Below are positions 1-11,302 of a DNA stretch of 64,000 nucleotides, piece by piece. Source of the DNA: Panopea generosa. Its lineage: Eukaryota; Mollusca; Bivalvia; Adapedonta; Hiatellidae. Position numbers and translations under genes: made by a program. The stretch's first letter is position 1. Each line of letters opens with the position of its first letter. The stretch is from positions 5,127,598 through 5,191,597 of the forward strand of contig CM055896.1 of the NCBI GenBank assembly GCA_029582155.1, given 5' to 3'. A model generated the notes under the pieces. It ran no database searches and was not told the DNA's origin. It saw only the letters and a program-made list of their open reading frames with translations.

Positions 1-90
1 CTGTTTTAACGGACAATAGTTAATATTATATATCAAGACTCTCTGATACTATTATGGTCAATTAAATTGAAAAAAAAAATCAACATTTGG

Positions 91-184
91 CAGAGACCTT
101 GATATTGTATCTATGGTTTGCATTGTAGCTCGCCGTAGTCTGGTCTGTACATTTATGTCTTGATTATTCACAAATAATTATCTC

Positions 185-237
<53 letters not shown>

Positions 238-624
238 TGCATTGTGAATGAGCATCTGAAAAGATCCAAAAAATCATAAATTCCGTGTTGTGAATTCAAT
301 TATCTCCCTTTACGAAATTAAATATATATTAATTATCTGTATCTATATGATCCAACGGGTTTATAAATATGTCCTTTATATAGCATGTGAGTAGTCATGA
401 ATCCTTAACTAGATCCTACTCATATAAAGCTATCAGTTCATGTATGTAAATTTGTCCACCCTGTCCTGATGTGTTGCATGTAATTCCATAGTATATAAGT
501 CATGGTCGACACCAAATTTATTGGTTTGGCAGAGGCCTTCATATTGTTTCTGTGGTTTGCATTGTACCTAAGTGCACTCTGTACATTTATATCTTGGTTA
601 TTCACAAATAATTATCTCCATATA
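91..624 (+). repeat. Direct repeat pair of about 98 bp (91-190 and 528-624)
   Basis: A block starting GGCAGAGACCTTGATATTG at 91 and ending in TTATCTCCACATATA recurs at 528-624 with scattered substitutions. The same phrases appear in the same order (TGGTTTGCATTGTA, CTGTACATTTAT, TTCACAAATAATTATCTCCA). The first copy runs straight into the TA microsatellite and the second into a minus-strand SINE tail. The DNA between them is AT-rich with no coding signal. This is either a tandem duplication with a spacer or two copies of a dispersed repeat. Confidence 0.7.
188..235. repeat. (TA)n microsatellite
   Basis: An uninterrupted TA dinucleotide run of about 48 bp, directly after the first copy of the 98-bp repeat. 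Confidence 0.97.
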
Positions 625-786
625 GATTGATTGATTGGATATTTAGCGTCATTTTATGCCACCGAGGGCTAACAGACGATCAGTTAACATAACCACTGTT
701 TCCAAGGGATCCTGAAAGGTTATCAAGTACTCGAGCACACCCCATTGCCGCAAGTAACTGATAACTTACTCACTCGAATAAGCGGA
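624..786 (-). mobile_element. tRNA-derived SINE, 5'-truncated (family A)
   Basis: Read on the minus strand, this is the 3' part of the SINE seen complete at 2423-2712. It has the body containing GGATCC and the TAACTGATCGTCTGTTAGCC stretch, the conserved phrase ATGACGCTAAATATCCAATC, and an AATC-repeat tail (seen here as GATTGATTGG). The tRNA-like head is missing. A short AGAAC pentanucleotide run (about 787-822) abuts the truncated end. Confidence 0.8.
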
Positions 787-822
787 ACAGAACAGAACAG
801 ATAATACAGAACAGATACTACA

Positions 823-1540
823 GAAAGGGATAGATAATAAAGTTTTTACATGACGAGTTTCCAATTTTAAAAATCACTTACCAAATGTTGATTTATCAAC
901 TTTTACCTGAACGAAGGAGATTTTAAAATAGTTTTAATATATTTATGAAATGTGCAAATCTGTCTTGTTCACCATACCCGCCATTATTACAAACACTCGG
1001 TTTAATAAATCCCATAATGCAACATTTAACATGTACACGTACACTGTTAGCTTTTTTGTCGGTCAACTCGTGATAAAAAAAAAACTTGTTTGTTTCTGTC
1101 TGAAAGCCGTGGCGGGTTCATCCGTGTCCAAACGGCAAAATGATCTCAGATCATTTAACTTCCACCGCGGATGTTGTGTGTTTGATCGCAATTGGGTCTA
1201 ACATTTGAGAGCAATGTTGCCAGTTACATGCGAACGGACGGTGGTTGTACTAAATGTATATACAATGCGTAACGTTTAATGCGCTGAACCTGGCCGAATA
1301 CCCATTAAAACGATGACCAAGTGTTCACATGCACCATCTCGGGGACTGGGGATTATGGGTTCGATTCCATGCCAGTCGTTGCATACAGAATACTTGACAA
1401 GAATGCGAAGCAGTCAACATACGCTCGTCTAAACTCTGGACCATATATAAAATGCAACAATGAATGCTTCTCTTAAAAGGGAATTTATCAGGAATTTTCA
1501 CAAGCGAAGTAAAATAAATAAGTTAAAACTATTAGTATTA
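823..1540. other. Non-coding stretch with weak tRNA-like fragments
   Basis: No convincing gene. GGGTTCGATTCCATG near 1360 resembles a polymerase III B box, and GTTTGATCGCAATTGGGTC near 1180 is a weaker match. Both could be decayed heads of tRNA-derived SINEs. The 83-codon open stretch at 950-1201 has no recognisable domain. Confidence 0.4.
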
Positions 1541-1765
1541 TTATAAATATTATCATCATCATTGTCATCATTTTCATCATAAGCTGAAGCATTATCATCA
1601 CCATTACCACCATTCACCAATCACTATCAACATCATTACGCCACCACCACCACCTTCATAATTATCATTATCATCATTAGCAGCAGCAGCAGCAGCAGCA
1701 GCATAACCGTTGGTACCACCACCATCATCATCATCACCATTATCATTCATTATCATTAGTATGGT
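1541..1765. repeat. ATC/ACC/CAG trinucleotide-rich microsatellite
   Basis: Interspersed ATC, ACC and a CAG run (seven or more CAG units near 1680) make a compound trinucleotide repeat. Similar ATC/CAG-rich stretches occur at 37.4 and 62.8 kb. Confidence 0.9.
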
Positions 1766-2139
1766 AATGCTGATAACAATAATAAAAGTTTAATTTACGA
1801 TATATGATCAGTTCTAACACCAGTCATTCAACACCACAAATACATACAATGTAAACAACGGTACAAGACTTTGCATATATATTATAACGTTGGACCGCCT
1901 CTTTTAACGGTGTATCGATATATTATAAGGCATAGTACCACCATTGCAAAAAGGAAGTCTTCCGTGGGGTATGACACATGGCCCCTACTTTCTCATCATA
2001 TTTTGATAGTGCAGAGGTTGACAAACAGTAAAATGTAGGCTTCACTTCTTTCATTTGGGATTCTCTATGAATGACAAACCTTCAAACTTTTATTATTTAC
2101 TATAGAATAAAGAACAAAAATCAATGGTGGGTTTACACC

Positions 2140-2236
2140 TATAACGGTGAACCGCCAATTTTAACGGTGCAACGGTATATTTTATCGGTGCACCGTTAAA
2201 ACGCCGATATGTTAACGGTGCAACGGTACCGGTGCT
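2140..2236. repeat. Short direct and inverted repeats of an AACGGTGCAACGGTA motif
   Basis: TTAACGGTGCAACGGTA occurs at about 2160 and 2213. Between them lies a partial inverted version (GGTGCACCGTTAAAACG). A related phrase (CTCTTTTAACGGTGTATCG) is at about 1900. Just upstream, about 45 bp around 2090-2135 (ACTATAGAATAAAGAAC and following) match 61125-61170, so this is part of a dispersed repeat. The rest of 1766-2422 shows no gene. Confidence 0.6.
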
Positions 2237-2422
2237 TTTGACCCTGAGCGTACACCATAGTATGGACCCTGTTGAGGCAACTGCGGCACGGCATTTTCCC
2301 CTCATCGCTAAAGATATTGCTGTGGAATATTGCCCGTCTGCATCATGTCACACCCCAGTTGACCAACATTCTGTTATTTGGGTAGCTGTATATATGACAA
2401 TTGCATACATTTCTGAATCGGG

Positions 2423-2712
2423 CCCGATTAGCTCAGTCGGTTACGCGTCTGACTATCATTCCAAGGGTCGTGAGTTCGAATCCCCAGCCCGGCAACAGCT
2501 TCCGTGATAACTGATATACGACATTATGTGTGTTTATCATTCGTCTCTCATCGCTTATTCACGTGGGGAAGTTATCAGAAACTTGCGGAGATGTGGTGTG
2601 CTCGAGTATTGGTTAACCTTTCAGGATCCCAGCAAACAGTGGTTATGTTAACTGATCGTCTGTTAGCCCCCATGGCATACAAAATGACGCTAAATATTCA
2701 ATCAATCAATCT
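2423..2712 (+). mobile_element. tRNA-derived SINE, apparently full length (family A)
   Basis: The head is tRNA-like: A box TTAGCTCAGTCGG near 2429 and B box GAGTTCGAATCC near 2473, followed by a body of about 220 bp and a short AATC-repeat tail (CAATCAATC). Partial or diverged copies in this window are at 624, 11143, 17671, 18822 and 25906. The structure resembles molluscan tRNA-derived SINEs such as the RUDI/V-SINE type, but I cannot confirm the family name. The 91-codon open stretch over it is incidental. Confidence 0.88.
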
Positions 2713-3545
2713 GAATAATTTAAAGTATCTTTGTCGGTTCGGTCTTAGTCATATTTGTAATATGCATGTACTTAGTATATAGATCTATATATTAAACTAT
2801 CTATAACATATTTTTATAGTCAAACTATATGTTATGAGTGTTTATTGGAAAATTATCAGCATTTACCTTCACCCATTACATCATATAGACGCCTTTGGAC
2901 ACCTCTAATATAGAAGGCTTTTGAATTGTTGGGTGAATTAATTTTATATTAACTGACAGAGTTGAAAACAGTGCAGGAAGTGTTCAGATTGCTCGTTACG
3001 AGCAGTCTTAATTCTTCCTGCACTGTTTTCAAAGGCCTTCAAAAACGCGTATCTATGGAGTAAAGGGTTAATATAAGAAAACAACTAGACTATATTCAAA
3101 ATATGATTTCATGTCTCTGTGTAAGTTGACACTGGAAGAAGACGCAATATTTATTATTTTTTTAAATTTTAAATTTGAATCAAACTAGCTTATATCTCTT
3201 TATCAACAACTATTGACTCGTATGATTTATTGCCTAAATATTTAAGATTGAACCATAATTAGTTATAAATATAGCATTCCCTGACTTTGTGTACCACAAT
3301 TTGATACAGGAAATGCTTAACATAATGTCGGTTATAAATAATCATTGAACATTTCTTCTTCTTTAAAATGAATTTTCCTTACTTTTATACTATTTTTTTT
3401 ATTTCAATGGTATTATTGATGTATTTTGAACATTTTGAAAGCATTATTATGTTTGAATTGTGAATTTAGAAAATAAAATGATGTTTGGAAATTGGGGTAA
3501 GAATCAAGGAATAAGAGATATAGTTCCTTGTATGAATACATGATT
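2713..3545. other. AT-rich non-coding stretch containing a nested hairpin
   Basis: No gene is visible. The only structured element is the hairpin at 2964-3030, listed separately. Confidence 0.5.
2964..3030. repeat. Nested perfect hairpin (17-bp outer stem, about 10-bp inner stem)
   Basis: GAAAACAGTGCAGGAAG at 2964-2980 pairs perfectly with CTTCCTGCACTGTTTTC at 3014-3030. Inside, GCTCG-TTA-CGAGC (2991-3003) forms a second stem that extends outward to about 10 bp with one mismatch, so the 67 nt fold into one rod with a symmetric internal loop. The three-base terminal loop is small for a Dicer substrate. The tip of a palindromic transposon is equally possible. Confidence 0.75.
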
Positions 3546-3990
3546 TCGGAAGTCTACTTTCACTTCCGTATTCACGCAAAATCTCGCAGTATCTTTTTTT
3601 TAATTATCGTTACTTCCATTCATCTCAGGAACACACATCAAAATACTTATACTGCAGAATGAAATGATCATCAAAACAATACCATTTCCAGAAATGTGTG
3701 TTTAAAATTGTAGAAGTACTTGTGATTACAAAATGTGTATACTGCAGCTAAAATAACGACAAATTACGATAAATTTTCCTTCAAACCTCAATATCTTTAA
3801 TTCAAGAGCATTTTGTGTGATCCAAACATGTTTAAACATCTTAAATTACACACAATTTATAGTTTATGTACAAGAAATCAGTTGCCTGTGAATTATGAAT
3901 GATTAATTTGCAAATTATGAGTCATTCTGTGGCTGTTTCATCAACATTTAGTCAGGAGATACAAGTGTCCTATCCTTCTATATAAGTCCG
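3546..3990. repeat. Dispersed repeat, copy 1 (paralogue at 26885-27464)
   Basis: Long collinear similarity with 26885-27464: shared phrases include TTACTTCCATTCATCTCAGG, CATTTCCAGAAATGTGTG, ATACTGCAGCTAAA and AAGAAATCAGTTGCCTGTG, ending TTCTATATAAGTCC. It is non-coding. The class is unknown; no tRNA-like head or terminal inverted repeat was found. Confidence 0.75.
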
Positions 3991-6900
3991 GATCCAGATA
4001 GTTAACACCATTTTATCAATTTAAATACTATTTGTTTATAAAACAGCGAATTCAGTGTTAATATTAAGGATAACCAAGTCCCTAAAACATAAGAAAAACA
4101 CGCAAAAACGCATCTACGACAGCCTAGCAGAAATAAAATCGCGGGAGCATGCCCCCGGACTCTTTAAAGGTGTGGTTACACATCGTTTTCAGGCAAGCTA
4201 CGCCCCTGGTTGGTCTTTGACTCCTTCTTTGTCTTATTTGCAAATTATGCAGTATTTGTATATATGTTTAATAATGCATTAAATTAAAATTTAAACCTAA
4301 TCTCTCTCTAAAAATACTATTCTAAGCCATAGTTATTATCATAAAACGTCTTCGTCCTTTTCTCGGTCTTTGTCGTTTATTTTCAGTCGTTGTCAGTCTT
4401 TATCGATCTTTGCGGTGTTTAGTACGACTTGATCCGAATGAATAGACGCTTCCGTGTATTTAACGCTGTATACATGTCTTGTTATGATTACATACACTTA
4501 TGGAGGGAAACGCTTTGATTTAGTTTGTTGTGAATGGGATAACTGAAGTGAAAACTCAGGTATGTGTTTATAATAACGTATGATGTTATTTCACACCAGG
4601 AACCGAAATACTCGTGACTTTAGAACTGAATAATAACGAGAGCAATCGATCATTTCGGCCCAGTGACCTTGCCCTTCTGGATTTTCTAATTTTATCCCAT
4701 TTCTTTTAAAATCCGAGTCTTTCATATGGAGTTACACATACAGTTCAGATAAAGTTATTTGGTATATTAAAATATGTATCTTGTTTTAATGTACAGGTAA
4801 AACGTAAAATCTTGTCTGGGTTTTTAGATCAAAGATGGCTACCTTACCACACCGCAAGTCGGTCAAGAGTTCAAGGCGAAGGTCGTCTTGTCGTTTCATG
4901 TTACGGTAAACATTCTGAAGTAGGTCAATCATGCAGATAATAATCAAATTTGAAGAGCGGTTTGTTTGTCAAGTTGACATTTCAAGGATTATTGATATAA
5001 TGGTTGAACTTTAAATGTTATAACTTGTATACCAGTACTGTAGAGTAGAGTATCATTTAATACATGATATTCATTGATTGCTAGAGACACACATAAACAT
5101 GTAAAATGAGTATTGAAAGTGTTTGCTCTGCTAAGAATTTACCAAGCTATTTTGTATCTTATGTGCAGACTTTACAACATTTGTTTGGTTTGATAATGAG
5201 TCACTGTTTTGAAACATACAGTAATATTGAAAGACCCTGATTGAAAACAGCTTTATATTAACTGAATTTAGTGAGTAGGTCTGCAGGGGCATAGCTGGTA
5301 TTTCTCAAGTTGTAGACTCGGACTGGATTCCAAGAGACAGTTGACCAATGGGGGGGGGGGGCTCGTGAAGCCTGATAACATGTAGCTCTGGGCCTGGTGT
5401 GTCTAAAAGCAGCTTCGCCATATGATTTCACTAATATAAACCATAGAAGCTAGACCAAATAATGATCTTGGAAAAAAAATATAATTCATCTTTTGTTTAT
5501 TCATGAGGAAATTGAAGATAATTTCTAAATTATACATTTTGTTCTGTAAAAATCTTTTTTCCTAAAAGAAAGTAACATACCTATTCTTCATGTACTGGTC
5601 AGGTCAGGGGTGTACATAATTGTAAATCATAAGCATGTCTGCTAGTACTCTGAAAAAAGAAAACTTTATTATATCTGTAATTAATTTGTTTGCAGACAAA
5701 ATACAATTTAATTTAGCTTAGCTGAAGGAACACAAAGTGTTTGAACAGCTGATTGATATATGGTTAAAAAATCAGCCAGAACTTCATCTGTGTATGAATA
5801 TTAACTTTTCAAAAATAATTTGCTTGTTAAAGGGACACAAAATGATTTTGATTGATTTTCACTTAATTATATACATTTGAAACCTTAACTATATAAAGAT
5901 CTACATAATGCTTTGCCAATATGTAATTAATATAGTCCAATAAAGTCTAAATGTGCAGACCTTTAATTTTGTGTCTATTTTGGAATCAGGCAAAAAAATT
6001 GCCTCTGTTTCTGGTTAACCTGATCGTCCATAATTTTTAGCATGCCGGGACTAATGTGCAGGAGAGCTATTGCCATAATGTCGGCAGTCGTCTGTAGACA
6101 CCCAGGGTAAACTTTTGCATTTAGTTGCGTTTAAGTTTTGGTGTTTTCCTCCAATCTCAATCTTTGCATGGTGGTGAGTTTTATCCCATAGGTGAGCTTT
6201 GTTGTCTTCTGACAACTCTTGTTATTTCAAATTTCAAACAATTATTTTTTTTTGGTTCATCACAATGATTTCCATTACATTACAATGTCACTACATTATG
6301 CCTAACGGTATGTTGAGTAAATCTATGTTACTTAAATAACATGTTTAACATAAACATACAGTTACAACCTATGATTGACTTGATTTGAACATTTATAGTA
6401 CATTTTGAGAAAAAAACAACCTATCTATCCTTTTTTCAGGGGCTAACCAGAACTGAATATTTTTTTATTTTTGGCATATATATATTCCATGCCATTTATG
6501 ACTTAAAATGTAGCAGGTAATATGATCTTATCAGTTTTTATGGTGAAGGGACAGGAAGTGTTACCACTGTCTGTTTGTTTATACTACCGGTAGGTCAAAT
6601 TAGTTTCTGAGCATTAATTTTTGAGAGGGTTGATGTTTTTTTAGTTAATATTTGGTGTTTAACTGTTTAAATATAAAATACATACATGTATAGGTCAACT
6701 CAATATTTGTCAACATCGATACAATTTTACAGGAGTTGTGGCCCTTTTTCAACTTCATTTTTCCAATTCCTAAGTTTCAACAGAATTTTTACATTTAATT
6801 ACAGGAGTTCTAAACCCTTTTTGACAAGATCTTTAGATAGTTTACTAAGATAATAAATTGGGGTGGGGGAGGGGCATCCATATTCTATGGAGACATTTCT

Positions 6901-7036
6901 TGTGTCAGCTATTGATATTTAAAAATGTTGCATTTCTATTTTATTAAAAAATTACCTGTTACACTTATAATCTGAATGATCATGAATATGCAAAATATGA
7001 ATATGATGTCTTTCAACCATTAATGGTATTACGATG
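3991..7036. other. Intergenic or intronic stretch, no secure gene
   Basis: Mostly AT-rich DNA without coding signal. Two weak candidates occur. One is an exon end with donor CAG|GTATGTG near 4560. The other is a Kozak-like AAGATGGCT at about 4833, opening 24 codons (MATLPHRKSVKSS...) that end at TTACG|GTAAAC, which resembles a donor site. A 12-base G run lies at 5350-5361. Nothing else could be identified. Confidence 0.4.
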
Positions 7037-7360
7037 TCTCCACTTGATAGTAGACTGAGAGGTCTACACTTGACAGAAGACTGAGAAGCTTTTATTTGAC
7101 AGAAGGATGAGAAGTTTCCACTTGTCTTAAATAGTGACAGCTCTAAATTTGACAGAATACTAGAGGAGGTCTATACTTTAAATAAGACTAAAGGGGGTCT
7201 TACTTGACAGAAGACTAGAGAAGGTCTTTACTTGTAAGAAAACTGAGAAGTTTCTACTTGATGGTAAACTGAGAAGTTTCAGTTTGACAGATGACTGAAA
7301 AGTCTTCACTTTCCAGTAGACTGAGATATATTTACTTGACAGGACTTTATGTTGAGAAGT
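7037..7360. repeat. Minisatellite, 26-28 bp unit
   Basis: About 12 diverged units of the type TTGACAGAAGACTGAGAAG followed by a T-rich joint. Units differ by substitutions and small indels, indicating an old array. The minus-strand open stretch across it is a by-product of the repeat. Confidence 0.9.
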
Positions 7361-7764
7361 CACAATTTTATACTACTGTACTGTATATATTACATATTGC
7401 ACTTATATATGTGTGGTACTTATGCATATATACTTAATTTACTATTGAATTACTAATACATGGTACTATATGATTGTACTGTACATGAACCAGGCTTCTT
7501 CTAGGTAATACATTATAAGTACTGTGATACGCCTACTGTATTTGTGGGAAAGGAAGTCATGCCATCATACCATGATAGTGTCGGTGATTAGACCAATATT
7601 GCTATACTGTCAAATGAGATATACAGAGTGTCAGACATTGGCGTGTTACAAGTGTTTCATTTATTTGCCAGTTAGAAATTTTAACAGAGATTGGTGCTGT
7701 GTCTCGCTCTTCCATGTAGTCACCCATGAATTTTTTTCATTTGAATGAAATATTTTTTAAACTA

Positions 7765-8460
7765 AAATTTTGTTTGCCGTTTCCCGACCCAAGATTTCAG
7801 AAGTTGGTAGGTAGGAAGGCTCTTTCCCAACCCAGGATTTCAGAAGTGGGTATGTAGGCTGGTTCTTGACCCAGGAGTTGAGAAGAAGTAGGTACAGTAG
7901 ATAAGCTGATTCCCGACCAAGGATTTCAGAAGTGGGTAGGTAGTTAAGCTGATTCCCGACCCAAGAGTTTAGAAGAAGTAGTACAGTAGATAGGCTGATT
8001 CCTGATCCAGGATTTAAGAAGTTGATAGGTAGATAGACTGTTTCCTGACCCATGGTTTTAGAAGTCGGTAGGTAGATAGGCAGGTTCTCGACACAGGATT
8101 TCAGAAGTGAGTAAATAAATAGGCTTGTTCCCGACCCATGGTTTCAGAAGTGAGTAGGTAAATGGACCATTTCCTGACGAAGGATTTCAGAAGTGTCTAG
8201 GTAGATAGGCTGATTCTCGACCCTGGCGATTTCAGAAGTGAGTAGGTAAATGGACTGTTTTTCGACCCAGGATTTCAGAAGTGTCTAGGTAGATAAGCTG
8301 ATTCTCGACCCTTGCGATTTCAGAAGTGAGTAGGTAAATGGACTGTTTCCCGACCCAGGATTTCAGAAGTGTGTAGGTAAATAGGCTGATTCTCGACCCT
8401 GGCAATTTCAGAAGCGACTAGGTAGATAGGTTGGTTTTTGACCTAGGATTTCAGAAGCAG
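7765..8460. repeat. Minisatellite, about 43-bp unit
   Basis: About 16 units of the type GACCCAGGATTTCAGAAGTG followed by a GTAGGTAGATAGGCTGATTC-like half. Late units alternate two variants, one with CCCTGGCGATTTCAG and one with CCCAGGATTTCAG, so a dimer of about 85 bp is spreading at the 3' end. Open stretches inside are artefacts. Confidence 0.92.
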
Positions 8461-8698
8461 GTTTTCATAGTTTCATTTACCAGAAAATCACACCTTCAGA
8501 GTAGATCTTATAAAATAAAAAAAAAGAAACGGCAAAACGAGGGCTCTCGTAGTATTAAAAGGAGACCGGAAACATTTTTTAAGCTTTAAAAGTAGCTTTT
8601 GATATACTGGAGTGGTAGGTTCAATATCAGATTTTCAGCTTTGTACATACTGATTTGTTTTATACTAAATATAATAAATGTTGTTTTTTTAATTTCAG

Positions 8699-8820
8699 AG
8701 TCTTGACACTTGACCTCAAAATATGTTCCAATATCAGTCTTAGTTGCTGACTATCTGCAGTATTGATAATGATTCTATTGATGATAACAACATGGACCTG
8801 CTGATGGTAGTCATAGTCAG
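8699..8820 (+). other. Candidate non-coding 5' exon of the downstream zinc-finger gene
   Basis: A strong acceptor (TTTTTTTAATTTCAG ending at 8698) and a donor CAG|GTAATGG at 8820/8821 bound 122 bp containing stops in all useful frames. It would fit a 5'-UTR exon spliced to the acceptor at 13833, but this rests on splice-site appearance only. Confidence 0.25.
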
Positions 8821-8870
8821 GTAATGGCGGTTAACTTGTTTGAATTTGAAACTACCAGTAGATGCATTTT

Positions 8871-9065
8871 AGGCCATAATAAATTAATTGCTAGATTATC
8901 ATCCCCTAATTTTCATGCCACCTAGACCCTTTTTATTTTCATAAAAAAAAAAGATATAAAAAACATAAAAAATTTGAAAAATGAAAATAAAAAAAGTCCT
9001 CCTGCCCTTCCCATTTTTAAGAAAAATGTTGATGATAATCTAGCAGTTAATTTTTAATGGTCTTA
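8871..9065. mobile_element. Palindromic MITE, full copy (family P1)
   Basis: The left end AGGCCATAATAAATTAATTG (8871 on) and the inverted right end (GATGATAATCTAGCAGTTAA... to 9065) form terminal inverted repeats of about 33 bp. Pairing continues inward through CCCTTTTTATTTTCAT against ATGAAAATAAAAAAAG, with an A-rich centre. Half copies are at 13690-13793 and 60480-60566. No coding capacity; a non-autonomous DNA transposon. Confidence 0.82.
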
Positions 9066-9179
9066 TCTGGCATGGCAAGTAGCTGTAAAAATATATTGTA
9101 TGATATTTGTTCATGTTTGAGGTTTTGCTCTTTTTTTTCAATATTCATATTTTCAATTACTCATTTAATACGTCACAAA

Positions 9180-9580
9180 ATATGTAGCAATTTTAAGGTG
9201 AAAATCTATTTTAGACTAACCTAGGTGTGTAGCCCAAGTTAGAATATCCATTTTCAATATGTTATTTAAGCATGTTTAAATAGATATCTTTTTGGTATTG
9301 CGGGGTCAGTGAGTATATAGGCAATGATCTATTGGAGAAAAAAAAACGTTACCGGTAATAGCAAATTTCAAGATTTTCAAAAATCTTGATGAATTTTCTT
9401 TAAAGGAAACATTTTTCCAATATACCATGCCTATATATTATATTCACTGACACCGTATTGCCAAAAGGATATCCATTTTAACATGCCAAAATAATATATT
9501 AAAAACGATAAATTTCCTAACTTGGGCTACGCACCTAGGTTAAGATTAAAATAATTTCCCTGCTGATAATTGCAACATGT
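9180..9580. mobile_element. Large palindromic repeat (family P2)
   Basis: The left arm (9180-9350) and the inverted right arm (9407-9580) share CCTAGGTGTGTAGCCCAAGT (right arm GCGTAGCCCAAGT), the ATATTATTTTGGCATGTT region and GATATCCTTTTGG. The centre holds AAATTTCAAGATTTTCAAAA and a near-inverted partner. A further piece at 9775-9833 is found inverted at 28300-28355, next to another arm-type segment at 28497-28640, so the family is dispersed. No ORF. Confidence 0.8.
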
Positions 9581-10332
9581 ATTGTACCATATTAAATGAG
9601 TCAAGTGATTTTATTTTGATCTGTTATACAGGTTTACATGACTGTAGTAAAAATTGTTTTATCTTAGAAAGAGTTCGAATAATGATGCGAAGGTTGTCAA
9701 GCAGTATCTAAGTGCTGTCTATATTTAGAATGGGGATTTCAGTTCCAAGTTTACCACTGCAATTGAAACATCTATTTTGTCACGTTTCGGTGGATTTGAT
9801 CTACTAAACCATTCGGATTTTATTTATTTATGATGATGAGATGCTTTTTATCTATTTTAAAAATAGTTTTATTTTTAAAGACATTTATAGCATTTTTCCT
9901 GATATACTCCCTTTAAGTGACTGCCTGTTTTTTATTTGTTGAACATAATGAGTCATGTCATTATTTTTTTATGCTTTAAACACCATAATAAAACTGCAAA
10001 TTGACACATAAATGTATGTTATTGTTATCTGCAGATACCATTAAAGCTGTTGCCATGGTAATGTGGTATAGATTTACAAAACATTTCCATTACAGTTGAA
10101 GGTATGTTAAATATATATAGACAATAATATTATATTGAATTTCTGGAAAATCTGATATACTGGTGTATCATCATTATACATGTTCTATTTTTGTTTTGTT
10201 TTCTGTAAGTCTCAAGAAAAGATAACTCATTGATCTTATGTTAAGACCAAAAACAAGGAGTTGCTTCCCTTTAACAAAAGTTTTTTCCAAGCTGTTATGC
10301 TTTTCTAGCCTTTGCAATAGAAGCTATTTGTA
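9581..10332. other. AT-rich stretch, mostly featureless
   Basis: Apart from 9775-9833, which matches (inverted) 28300-28355 and belongs to the P2 dispersed repeat, I see no gene or structured element. Confidence 0.4.
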
Positions 10333-10441
10333 GTCCGCCCGTGGCTGAGTGATCCAAAGGCACTGTCTCGAGATCACTTACCTATTGCCGCTAAGATCAT
10401 TGGTTCGAAGTCCCACTTGCTCCAAATACTTCATACGTGAG
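10333..10441 (+). mobile_element. tRNA-derived SINE head (family B, Leu-like)
   Basis: GTCCGCCCGTGGCTGAGTGATCC resembles the 5' half of a class II tRNA with A box TGGCTGAGTG. The B box is GGTTCGAAGTCCC, followed by ACTTGCTCCAAA. A fuller copy of this family is at 19911-20153; here the body is lost after about 10441. Confidence 0.75.
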
Positions 10442-10464
10442 AAAAATCAAGTAAAATAAAAAAA

Positions 10465-10895
10465 TCTATTGGTCCTTTTATAAAAATTGTGAATTTCATG
10501 TCCCCAGGTTTGGCCTTGGGGGTGGGGCCTACTTTTATATAAGAGAAAATGACAAAAACCATCATATCTAATGACTGAATAGACTCATTTGAATGGTGTT
10601 TCATGTGATTTGTTGTTGCTAACATGAAAGTTAATGTTTATGTTTATTGAGTGCTCTCCCCCACCCCACCTCTGTAATATTTGGCCAAAACAGTCAAATT
10701 TAAGGTTACTTTAAAAATCTTATTATTATTATAGGAAGCAATGGAATATAAATTGTAAGCATTTTTAATGAGGCCTATGAGTCATAAAAATTAGTGAACT
10801 TCATGCCCCTGGGTCTGGCGATTTGACCCTTGGGGTGGGTACTACTTAACTAAATCTATATAAGAGAATATGATGTGATTTGTTGATGCAGATTT
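10465..10895. repeat. Two tandem copies of a dispersed repeat, about 270-bp spacing
   Basis: The phrase pattern AAATTGTGAATTTCATG...CCCCAGGTTTGG...GGGTGGGGCCTACTT...TATAAGAGAA occurs at 10485-10560. It recurs diverged at 10785-10870 (AATTAGTGAACTTCATGCC, GGGTGGGTACTACTTA, TATATAAGAGAATATG). It is non-coding. Confidence 0.65.
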
Positions 10896-11142
10896 ATTTG
10901 ACATTCAAAATTCATGTTTGGATTTTTCCCGCTTTCCGAAGGACAAAAGTTGGAAAATAGATTCATATAGCTTTATATCATCAAGGAGGATAATCAGTTG
11001 ACCCTTAAGGCCCTGTGAGCCTCTTCGTATATTTTTTTGGATTTTTTTTTTCGTCTTTTGCTCCATAAACCATGATAAAAAAAGAATGTCGTACCTACCA
11101 ACCCATTTTTTTTCTAGCACGTCGCAGGAAACAAAATTATTA

Positions 11143-11302
11143 TCATTCATATCTCAGCACTGATTCAAGTGGGAAAGTTATCAGTTACTTGCGAATATAG
11201 GTGTGGTCCAGTAATGGTTCCCAGGAAAGAGCAGTTGGGTTGACTTATTGTCTGTTTGGCCCTCAATGGCATAAAAATGATGATAAATATTCAAACTAAT
11301 AT
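11143..11302 (+). mobile_element. tRNA-derived SINE, 5'-truncated (family A)
   Basis: Matches the 3' portion of family A: CATATCTCAGCACTGATTCA, GGGAAAGTTATCAGTTACTTG, a diverged cassette, then CAATGGCATAAAAATGATG and AAATATTCAAAC. The tRNA-like head is absent. Confidence 0.8.

Noticed and set aside
2093-2305. 70-codon minus-strand gene sharing a C-terminus with 61125-61313
   Set aside because: The shared peptide CKPTIDFCSLFYSK comes from a 45-bp dispersed repeat present at both places; the rest is unrelated.
2423-2496. tRNA gene
   Set aside because: It is the head of a SINE with a body and AATC tail that occurs several times in the window.
4834-4904. First coding exon (MATLPHRKSV...) of the zinc-finger gene
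   Set aside because: Frame arithmetic through the candidate exon at 8699-8820 meets a stop, and direct joining to 13834 is out of frame with the MAKLPVL start.
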